NCBI GenBank assembly: GCA_028868825.1
Contig: JAGWTU010000040.1
Coordinates: 1 to 46,790, forward strand
Direction of reading: 5' to 3'
Length of the DNA stretch: 46,790 nucleotides
Source: Burkholderiales bacterium
Lineage (GTDB): Bacteria; Pseudomonadota; Gammaproteobacteria; Burkholderiales; Burkholderiaceae_C
The translations under genes and the position numbers were made by a program. The notes beneath the pieces are model-generated. The model was given only the letters and a program-made list of their open reading frames with translations, was not told the DNA's origin and did not search any database. Below are positions 34,698 through 41,108 of the stretch, piece after piece; positions within the stretch are counted from its first letter, which is position 1; each line of letters begins with the position of its first letter.

Positions 34698-35491
34698 ACG
34701 GTGCCGAGCGCGAGGCGCTGCGCCAGCAGATGCTGCTGCGCTCGCTGCTGGGCGACGAGCCGCAGTCCGTGCTCTCATCCTGGATGCGCGACGGCCCGCG
34801 CTTCGATCGCGGCCACGCCGCCTACCGCGCCAACGCCGGTGCGCTCGCCGAGCGCGCGCTCGCCGCGGCCTACCCGACGCTGCAGCAGCTCGTCGGCGAG
34901 GCCTCGTTCGCCGCGCTGGCGCGCGACCATTGGCGGCAGCGACCGCCGCGCGACGGCGATGTCGCGCAATGGGGCGGTGAACTCGCCGATTTCGTCGCCG
35001 ACGCCGAGTCGCTCGCCGACGAGCCCTGCCTGGCCGACGTCGCGCGGCTCGAATGGGTCGTCCACAAGGCCCAGGGTGCCGCCGACGCGGCGCCGCTGCA
35101 GGGGCTGGCGCGGCTCGGCAGCGAAGATCCGGACCGGATCACGCTGCGACTCGTGCCCGGCACCGCGACGCTGGTCTCCGACCATCCGGTGGCGACGATC
35201 TGGCATGCGCACCGCAGCGACGCACCGGACCGCTTCGACGCCGTGCGCGAGGCCTACGTCGCCGGCGGCGCCGAAGCCGTCGTCGTCGCGCGCCAGGGCT
35301 GGCGCGTCACCGTGCGCAAGGTCGGCGAGGGCGAGTGGCGCTACACCGAGGCGCTGCTGGCCGGCGCGTCGCTCGCGCAGGCGCTGGCATTAGCGCTGGC
35401 CGCCAGTGGCGCGGCCTTCGATTTCCAGACCTGGCTCGTCGATGCGGTGCGGCAGCAGCGGATCGAGGCCGTCGAAGTCCCTGAGCGCTAG
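34694..35491 (+). CDS. bufC1: DUF2063 partner protein of the bufferin locus
   Basis: 265 residues, starting inside the MNIO stop codon (ATGA). The N-terminal DUF2063 domain (about residues 10-105) contains YRANAGALAERALAAAYPTLQQLVGE and HWRQRPPRDGDVAQWGGELADF. A second alpha/beta domain runs to the end (DVARLEWVVHKAQGA, LVSDHPVATIWHAH). In bufferin systems this protein is the helper that brings the precursor to the MNIO enzyme, comparable to MbnC in methanobactin synthesis. It is last in the three-gene unit, 52 bp before a Fur-like box of the next unit. Confidence 0.88.
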   Translation: MNGAEREALRQQMLLRSLLGDEPQSVLSSWMRDGPRFDRGHAAYRANAGALAERALAAAYPTLQQLVGEASFAALARDHWRQRPPRDGDVAQWGGELADFVADAESLADEPCLADVARLEWVVHKAQGAADAAPLQGLARLGSEDPDRITLRLVPGTATLVSDHPVATIWHAHRSDAPDRFDAVREAYVAGGAEAVVVARQGWRVTVRKVGEGEWRYTEALLAGASLAQALALALAASGAAFDFQTWLVDAVRQQRIEAVEVPER

Positions 35492-35543
35492 CTGAATCCC
35501 GCGTGGGCGTTCCAGACCCGGGTTGAGCAAGGTCAATGAACGC

Positions 35544-35570
35544 AATTGCAAATCATTCGCATTTGCAATT
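35544..35570 (+). promoter_or_regulatory. Fur-box-like palindrome over a promoter
   Basis: A perfect 10-bp inverted repeat, AATTGCAAAT (35544-35553) and ATTTGCAATT (35561-35570), is separated by CATTCGC. Its inner 19 bp match the classical Fur consensus at 11 positions and resemble betaproteobacterial Fur boxes. A possible promoter overlaps it: TTGCAA (35546-35551), 18 bp, TAAGAT (35570-35575). It lies 86 bp before the porin-like gene start. Iron-dependent repression is inferred; Zur or another dimeric regulator is possible. Confidence 0.6.
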
Positions 35571-35655
35571 AAGATGATGGCCATGCGATCCATCGTTCTG
35601 GCCGCCTGAACGCAGGGCCCTGCTGCCTTGCATGCGGCTCAACCACAGGAAAACT

Positions 35656-37056
35656 ATGTCCATCACCCGCTCCACCGGCCGGCTGTGCGCCGCCGCCGCC
35701 CTCGTCTGCGCCGGCACCCCCGCGCTGGCCGCCGACGACGCCCGCGTGCAGGACCTTGCCGACCGCATGGCCCAGCTCGTGAAGATGGTGCAGCAGCTCG
35801 ACGGCGAGGTGCGCACGCTGAAGACCGAGAACGAGGCCCTGCGCGCCCAGGCCAAGCGCACCGAGGCGCGCGTCCAGGCCGTGCCGGCGGCGGCCGAACC
35901 GGCGCCCGCCGCACCGCGCCCGCTCGACAACGTCAACCTCTGGGGTTACGGTGAGCTCTACGCGATGGATCCGGTGCACGACCGCAATCTGGCGCAGGCC
36001 GACCTGGCGCGCGCCGTGTTCGGCATCGGCTACCAGTTCAATGCCGACACGCGATTCAATTCCGAATACGAGATCGAGCACGCGGTGACCTCGGCCGGCG
36101 ACGCCGGTGAATTCGAGGTCGAACAGTTCTATATCGAGCGCGCGCTCGGTCCCGACATGAGCCTGCAGGTCGGGCTCCTGCTGATGCCGATGGGTTTCCT
36201 CAACGAGAACCACGAGCCGACGCATTTCTACGGCGTGCAGCGCAACTTCGTCGAGACGCTGATCATTCCCAGCACCTGGCGCGAGGGGGGCGTCAAGCTC
36301 GGCGGCACGACCGCCGCGGGACTGCGCTGGTCGCTCGGGCTGACGACCGCGCCCGATGTCGCGAAGTGGGACTTCACGCCGGAATTCGTCCCCTACCGGA
36401 CGGCGCTCGAACTCGAGAACAACGGCATCGGCCCGCTGCAGGCCACGCATCAGGAACTGAGCCTGGCGCGCGGGCGCAACCTGGGGCAGTTCGTCGCGCT
36501 CGACTACCTGGGCGTGAACGCGCTGCGCCTGGGCGCCTCGGCGTTCACCGGCCAGGCCGGCCGCGTCGCTGCCGGGCTGCCCGAGCAGCGCACGACGCTG
36601 TGGGAGGCGCATGGACGCTGGAACCCGGGCGCCTGGCAGCTGTCGGCGCTGGTGGCACAGGGGACGATCTCGAACACCGGGCCGGCGAATCGGCTCTTCC
36701 CCGGCAGCGCCCATCCGATGCCCGCGCGCTTCGACGGCTGGCTCGTCGAGGCCGCCTACGACCGACTCTGGCAGAGCGGTGACTGGCGCCTGGCGCCCTT
36801 CGCACGTTACGAACGTTACGACTTGAGCGCAGCCTACGACGGTCTGGCGCCCGGATTCGGATCGCGGCCGACGGCGCCGCTGCCGACCGCCGACGGCGGG
36901 ACGGCCTACTATCCCTATGCGCAGGATCGGGTCGCGACGATGGGTGCCCATCTTTATCTGACGCAGGGCATCGTCTTCAAAGTCGACTATCAGTACTTCA
37001 GAACTAATACTAATTTCAGTCGTCTAGACTTCGGGCTTGGCGTGGCCTTCAATTAG
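35656..37056 (+). CDS. Porin-like outer-membrane protein with N-terminal coiled coil
   Basis: 466 residues from the ATG at 35656, chosen for AGGA eight bases upstream and the resulting clean signal peptide (about 1-24, ending PALAADD). ATG 35632 would lengthen the basic end. Residues about 27-75 form a heptad-rich coiled coil (LADRMAQLVKMVQQLDGEV, LKTENEALRAQAKR), then a Pro/Ala linker and a beta-barrel from about 97 (NVNLWGYGELYAMD) to LDFGLGVAFN. This layout recalls DcaP/OprO-type porins, which trimerise through such coiled coils. A Fur-like box upstream suggests iron-responsive expression. The ligand is unknown. The final residue is Asn rather than the usual Phe. Confidence 0.82.
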   Translation: MSITRSTGRLCAAAALVCAGTPALAADDARVQDLADRMAQLVKMVQQLDGEVRTLKTENEALRAQAKRTEARVQAVPAAAEPAPAAPRPLDNVNLWGYGELYAMDPVHDRNLAQADLARAVFGIGYQFNADTRFNSEYEIEHAVTSAGDAGEFEVEQFYIERALGPDMSLQVGLLLMPMGFLNENHEPTHFYGVQRNFVETLIIPSTWREGGVKLGGTTAAGLRWSLGLTTAPDVAKWDFTPEFVPYRTALELENNGIGPLQATHQELSLARGRNLGQFVALDYLGVNALRLGASAFTGQAGRVAAGLPEQRTTLWEAHGRWNPGAWQLSALVAQGTISNTGPANRLFPGSAHPMPARFDGWLVEAAYDRLWQSGDWRLAPFARYERYDLSAAYDGLAPGFGSRPTAPLPTADGGTAYYPYAQDRVATMGAHLYLTQGIVFKVDYQYFRTNTNFSRLDFGLGVAFN

Positions 37057-37072
37057 TCGACCCAACGACCCT

Positions 37073-37096
37073 ATACCCCCGCGTCCGCGGGGGTAT
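37073..37096. repeat. Perfect 11-bp inverted repeat between porin-like and DUF4399 genes
   Basis: Arms ATACCCCCGCG (37073-37083) and CGCGGGGGTAT (37086-37096) are separated by only two bases. As RNA it would form a strong hairpin, but no U-run follows, so it is not a standard terminator. It could attenuate read-through from the porin-like gene, protect its mRNA, or be a DNA operator for the next gene, whose start is 47 bp on. Confidence 0.6.
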
Positions 37097-37142
37097 GGCA
37101 GCGACCTGCGATGACAGAATCGCCGCTCCTTGGAGATGGCCG

Positions 37143-38033
37143 ATGATCAAGCAGCGCCAGTTGCTGCGTGCGGTGGTTTGCTGCGGGATCGGGTGGTTGG
37201 CGGCGACCTGCGCGCTGGCCGATGCGCTGCCCCGCGATGCGCGCGAACGGGCCTGCTGGCTCAAGCACACGCGCGAGCGGACCAAGGTCAACCTCAACGA
37301 GCCCATCGTCGTCGACTTCGCCAACCTCCTCGACGGCTACAAGGTGCGCTCGCCATTCCGGGTCGACTTCTCGGTGCGCGGCATGGGCGTGGTTCCCGCC
37401 GGCAAGTTCAACCCGAAGGCCGGACACCACCATATCCTGATCGATACGCCGCTGCCGCCGGTGGTGACGCAGCCGATTCCTTTCAGCGACAAGTACCGCC
37501 ATTTCGGCAAGGGCCAGACGGGGACCGAACTCGACCTGGCGCCCGGGCACCACACGCTGCGGTTGCTCTTCGCCGACTACCAGCACCACCCGTATTTCGT
37601 CTACAGCCCCGAGTTGAAGATCGAGGTGACGGCCAAGCGCAGCGCCACGCCGGTGTCGATCGAGGACGGCTGCGAGGCCTGGTACGAGGAGGAGGTCTCG
37701 CGCCCGCGGCCGCCGGGCCAGCGCGCGGTGATCGTCAATCTGCGCAGCGGCGAACCCGTCGTCAGCCCCTTCACCGTGCGCTTCGGCGCCGACGGCTTCG
37801 GCATCGCGCCGCGCGGCAGCGGCGGGCCTGGGCTCGGCTATTTCATGTTCGACGTGCTCGGCTACGACGGCCGCATCGTGCAGTCGCTGGACCTCGGCAA
37901 TGGCGCGACGCAGGCCAATCTGTTCCTGCCGCCGGGCGGCTACCTGCTGCGCCTGCGGCTGATGGGCGAGGCCCGCGAACTCGTGCCGGCGGTCGAGGTC
38001 GGGGTCAACGTGGTGGCGCAGGAGCGGGACTAA
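37143..38033 (+). CDS. Histidine-rich DUF4399 exported protein
   Basis: 296 residues from the ATG at 37143, which has GGAG seven bases upstream and opens a signal peptide (about 1-29, ending CALADAL). The first DUF4399 unit (about 55-160) has KAGHHHILIDTPLPP, IPFSDKYRHFGKGQTGTELD and APGHHTLRLLFADYQHHPYF. A weaker second unit (about 195-290) has the same beta-strand pattern but few histidines. DUF4399 has no known function. The clustered HHH, HH and HH suggest periplasmic metal binding. It follows the porin-like gene by 86 bp on the same strand, so a shared metal-related role is possible. Confidence 0.82.
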   Translation: MIKQRQLLRAVVCCGIGWLAATCALADALPRDARERACWLKHTRERTKVNLNEPIVVDFANLLDGYKVRSPFRVDFSVRGMGVVPAGKFNPKAGHHHILIDTPLPPVVTQPIPFSDKYRHFGKGQTGTELDLAPGHHTLRLLFADYQHHPYFVYSPELKIEVTAKRSATPVSIEDGCEAWYEEEVSRPRPPGQRAVIVNLRSGEPVVSPFTVRFGADGFGIAPRGSGGPGLGYFMFDVLGYDGRIVQSLDLGNGATQANLFLPPGGYLLRLRLMGEARELVPAVEVGVNVVAQERD

Positions 38034-38072
38034 CGCTCAGCCACGACCGGGACGGTCCTGGCCTGCGGGCCG

Positions 38073-38098
38073 TCCAACTCGCCGCAGGGCGAGTTGGA
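38073..38098. terminator. Hairpin between convergent DUF4399 and tolA genes
   Basis: An 11-bp perfect stem, TCCAACTCGCC and GGCGAGTTGGA, closes a GCAG loop. It lies in the 75-bp gap between two convergent genes, the usual place for a shared terminator. There is no U-run, so termination would be inefficient or need a factor. Confidence 0.55.
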
Positions 38099-38108
38099 GC
38101 CGCGGCCC

Positions 38109-39041
38109 TCAGTCATGCGGTCGAAACTCGATCGTGAGCTTCGGCGGCACGCGGCCGTCGGTGTCGGGCGGTAGCCGGCCGACCTTGTCGATGGCCTGCA
38201 GCACCGCATCGTCCCAGTCCTTGTAGCCACTGCTGGCGACGACGCGGCGGGCGATGATGGTGCCGCTGGGCGCGGCGCTGACCTCGACCCGCGTCACCGG
38301 GTTGCCGGGCACGCTGCCGGTGAACACCGACTGGTCGCGGATCAGCTTGGCGAGCCGGGCGCCGTAGCCGCTCGACGGCGCGGCATCGCGGCTGGCGTTG
38401 CCCACCGAGCCGCCGGCCTCGGCCATCATGCGTTGCAGCCGCTCGTTGCGCTGCGCCGCGAGTTTCTTCTCCTCGGCCTGCGCGGCGCGTGCCTGCGCTT
38501 CGCGCTGCTTCTTCTCGGCCGCCGCCTGGCGCTGCTCGGCCGCGGCGCGTTCGGCGGCGTCGGCCTTGCGTTTGCGGTCCGCCGCGGCCTGCCGCTTGCG
38601 GGCTTCGTCGGCCTCGCGCTGGCGTTCGGCCTGCCGTTCGGCCTCGGCCTGCTCCTGCGCCCGCTCCTGCTTCAGGCGCTGGGCGCGTTCGACCGCGATG
38701 TCGGCCTCGGTCGGCGGTGGTGGCGCGGCGCGCGGCGGCGCCGGCTGCGGCACCGGGGCCGGTGGTGGTGGCGGCGGCGTGGGGGCGGGCACGGGTTGCG
38801 GTGCGGGCGTGGGTGCCGGTGGCGCCGGAGGTGGCGGCGGCGGTGCGGCCGCCTGTGGCACCGCCGACCAGAGCTCGGCGCTGTAGCTGGCGGGTTCGTG
38901 CACGCGCCAGTGGACGGCCACCGTCAGCGCCAGCAGCAGCGCCCCATGCGCCAGCACCGACAGCAACAGACCGATGCCGTTGCCTTCGCGGCTGCGCGGC
39001 AGCAGCGCATCGTGCGCACCCCTGAGCGACGCGGTCGACAT
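38109..39041 (-). CDS. tolA: TolA envelope-spanning protein
   Basis: 310 residues from the ATG at 39041. TolA is the periplasm-spanning part of the Tol-Pal system, energised by TolQR. Seen here: one N-terminal membrane helix (about 22-44, IGLLLSVLAHGALLLALTVA), a Pro-rich segment (about 64-112), a long Ala/Glu/Lys/Arg coiled coil (about 113-205) and a C-terminal TolA/TonB-like domain (GNPVTRVEVSAAPSGTIIAR, DDAVLQAIDKVGRLPPD). The Pro-rich stretch is more TonB-like than in E. coli TolA, but the tolQR context and coiled coil decide the call. The expected tolB and pal genes do not follow; a convergent DUF4399 gene does. Confidence 0.93.
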   Translation of the reverse strand: MSTASLRGAHDALLPRSREGNGIGLLLSVLAHGALLLALTVAVHWRVHEPASYSAELWSAVPQAAAPPPPPPAPPAPTPAPQPVPAPTPPPPPPAPVPQPAPPRAAPPPPTEADIAVERAQRLKQERAQEQAEAERQAERQREADEARKRQAAADRKRKADAAERAAAEQRQAAAEKKQREAQARAAQAEEKKLAAQRNERLQRMMAEAGGSVGNASRDAAPSSGYGARLAKLIRDQSVFTGSVPGNPVTRVEVSAAPSGTIIARRVVASSGYKDWDDAVLQAIDKVGRLPPDTDGRVPPKLTIEFRPHD

Positions 39042-39055
39042 CGCGCGCCCCGCGC

Positions 39056-39484
39056 CTACGACGGCGCGCCCTGCTTCACCGAGAGGCCGACGCGCTTGAC
39101 CTGGGCCCGCTGCAGCGCGTCCATCACCTCGACGACCTTCTCGTAGCGCACGCTCTTGTCGGCGCTGATGACGACCGGCACCTGGTCGTTGCCGGCCTGG
39201 AGTTCGCGCACGCGCGCGCCGATCTCGGCGCGCGTCAGCCCCTGCGGCGGCTGCTGGTCGACGCGCAGGCTGAGCTTCTCGTTCGTGCCGACGATGATCT
39301 CGATCACGCTGGGCGGGCGCTGATGGCTCTTGCCGACACTGGGCAGGTCGACGACGCCGGTGGTGATCAGCGGCGCGGTGACCATGAAGATGATCAGCAG
39401 CACGAGCATGACGTCGATGAACGGGACCATGTTGATCTCGTTGATCGAGCGCCGCCGCCCGCCGCGTCCGACGACCGCCGGCAT
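39056..39484 (-). CDS. tolR: TolR, proton-channel subunit
   Basis: 142 residues from ATG 39484, whose last base is the first base read as the end of the tolQ stop (TGATG junction). The N-terminus RRRSINEINMVPFIDVMLVLLIIFMVTAP holds the single membrane helix with the proton-carrying Asp in PFIDVMLVLLIIFM. The periplasmic domain has GLTRAEIGARVRELQAG, VPVVISADKSVRYEKVVEVM and AQVKRVGLSVK. It forms the TolQR motor. Its stop lies 14 bp before tolA. Confidence 0.95.
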   Translation of the reverse strand: MPAVVGRGGRRRSINEINMVPFIDVMLVLLIIFMVTAPLITTGVVDLPSVGKSHQRPPSVIEIIVGTNEKLSLRVDQQPPQGLTRAEIGARVRELQAGNDQVPVVISADKSVRYEKVVEVMDALQRAQVKRVGLSVKQGAPS

Positions 39485-40188
39485 CAGCGCGTCCCTCCGC
39501 CGACCTGCGTCGCGCCGGCGGTCTGCGCCGCGTTGCGCTGCAGGATGTTGGTGAACTCTTCGATGAAGGTCTCGAGCTGGATCGCGATGCGGTCGATGTC
39601 GCGCGCGAAGCGGTTGTAGGCGACGACGGCGGGAATCGCCGCGAAAAGGCCGATGGCGGTGGCCACCAGCGCCTCGGCGATGCCCGGCGCCACCGTGGCC
39701 AGCGTCACCTGCTGCAGGTTCGACAGGCCGACGAAGGCATGCATGATCCCCCACACGGTGCCGAAGAGGCCGACGTACGGGCTGACCGAACCGACGCTGG
39801 CGAGGAAGCTCAGATGCGTCTCGATCGTGTCGAGCTCGCGCTGGTAGCTGGCGCGCATCGCGCGGCGCGCGCCGTCGAGCTGGGCGACGCCGTCCAGGCG
39901 CTTCTCGCGCAGCTTGAGGAATTCGCGCATGCCGCTGGCGAAGATGCGCTCCATCGGCGCCGTCTCGGCCTTCTGCGTCACCGCCTGGTTGAGTTCGGTG
40001 AGGCTGCGGCCGGACCAGAACTCGCGCTCGAAATCCTCGTTGCTGGCGCGCACGCGGCGCAGCGCGAAGACCTTGCCGAAGATCGCCGTCCAGCTCATCA
40101 GCGAGGTGATCGCCAGACCGGCCATCACGATCTGCACCACCAGGCTGGCCTGCAGGACGAGGGTGGTGAACGAGAAATCTTGATTCAT
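39484..40188 (-). CDS. tolQ: TolQ, proton-channel subunit
   Basis: 234 residues from the ATG at 40188. TolQ is a three-helix membrane protein of the MotA/ExbB family: helix 1 near LVVQIVMAGLAITSLMSWTA, helix 2 near VGSVSPYVGLFGTVWGIMHAF, and helix 3 near TAIGLFAAIPAVVAYNRF. The conserved GLFGTVWGI and IAEALVATAIGLFAAIPAV are present. Placed between ybgC and tolR, it is TolQ rather than ExbB. Confidence 0.96.
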   Translation of the reverse strand: MNQDFSFTTLVLQASLVVQIVMAGLAITSLMSWTAIFGKVFALRRVRASNEDFEREFWSGRSLTELNQAVTQKAETAPMERIFASGMREFLKLREKRLDGVAQLDGARRAMRASYQRELDTIETHLSFLASVGSVSPYVGLFGTVWGIMHAFVGLSNLQQVTLATVAPGIAEALVATAIGLFAAIPAVVAYNRFARDIDRIAIQLETFIEEFTNILQRNAAQTAGATQVGGGTR

Positions 40189-40222
40189 GTTCTTCGACGA
40201 CGGGCGGGGCCGCGCTTGGGTT

Positions 40223-40666
40223 TCATTCGAGTGTGCGCACGACTTCGATCGGAATTCGGCGCGGCCTGAAGGTTCCATCGTCGACGCAGCCGATGCGGAT
40301 CTCGCCGTCGGCGACGAGCCGCTCGCCGCACCAGGCCTGCTGGAACAGGGTCAGCGAGGCGCTGCCGTGGTGGCGCAGCTCGACCGTCACGGCGAGTTCG
40401 TCGTCCAGCCGCGCCGGTGTGCGGTAGCGCACGCGCGCGTCGGTGACGACGAAGATCGCGCCGGTGCGCTCGCGCAGCGCCTGCTGCGCGACGCCGAGAT
40501 GGCGCAGCCATTCGGTGCGCGCGCGCTCGAAGTACTTGAGGTAGTTGGCGTAGAACACGACGCCGCCGGCGTCGGTGTCCTCCCAGTACACGCGCAGCAG
40601 GTGGCGGAACGGCGGACGGGCGGCGAGCGGTGCGGCGCTGGATTCGATCGTGGCGGCGGGCGACAT
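40223..40666 (-). CDS. ybgC: YbgC-type acyl-CoA thioesterase
   Basis: 147 residues from the ATG at 40666, with a short Ala/Pro-rich N-terminus. A single hotdog domain has the catalytic motif YWEDTDAGGVVFYANYLKYF, in which Asp is the general base, and ARTEWLRHLGV. YbgC hydrolyses acyl-CoA thioesters and is the usual first gene of tol-pal operons. It is 34 bp before tolQ. Confidence 0.95.
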   Translation of the reverse strand: MSPAATIESSAAPLAARPPFRHLLRVYWEDTDAGGVVFYANYLKYFERARTEWLRHLGVAQQALRERTGAIFVVTDARVRYRTPARLDDELAVTVELRHHGSASLTLFQQAWCGERLVADGEIRIGCVDDGTFRPRRIPIEVVRTLE

Positions 40667-40706
40667 CGGCGGGCGCGATTATGACGCCCGCGCGGCCGCG
40701 TCCGCT

Positions 40707-41108
40707 CTAACGCCCGATGCCGCGGTAGACCGGTCCCCAGACCGGATGCCCGGATTCGGACGGGCTGAGCGCGAACGCCGGGTCCGCGGCGCGCGCGGCG
40801 CGGAAATGCTCGGCGCATTCGGCCTCGCGCTGGCTCGTGCAGGTGATGAAGGCCAGCAGCTTGTCGGCCGTCGCGCGGTCGCGCGCATTGCGCAGGCCCA
40901 GCGCGAGCGCGCGGCGCAGGGCCGCCTCGGACGGCGCGTACAGGCCATCGTCGTAGGCGCGCATGCCTTCGTACAGCGCGCGTTCGGCCGGGTGTTCGAT
41001 GAGGTCGGTGAGCCCCGGCGCGGGAGCTGCCGGGGGGGGCGGCGGTGGTGCGGCGCAGGCGGCGAGCACTGCCGCAGCCAGCGCCGCGGCAAGTCGCGCA
41101 ACGCTCAT
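40707..41108 (-). CDS. TssQ-like small TPR lipoprotein
   Basis: 133 residues from the ATG at 41108, overlapping the kinase stop (ATGA). A lipoprotein signal (VARLAAALAAAVLAAC) is followed by a Pro-rich linker (PPPPPPAAPAP) and a TPR-like helical domain (ALYEGMRAYDDGLYAPSEAA, RATADKLLAFITCTSQREAE, AEHFRAARAADPAFALSPSE). The end GHPVWGPVYRGIGR matches the TssQ family of T6SS-associated lipoproteins in Burkholderiales. No other T6SS gene is present here. Coupled to the kinase gene, it probably works with it. Confidence 0.78.
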   Translation of the reverse strand: MSVARLAAALAAAVLAACAAPPPPPPAAPAPGLTDLIEHPAERALYEGMRAYDDGLYAPSEAALRRALALGLRNARDRATADKLLAFITCTSQREAECAEHFRAARAADPAFALSPSESGHPVWGPVYRGIGR

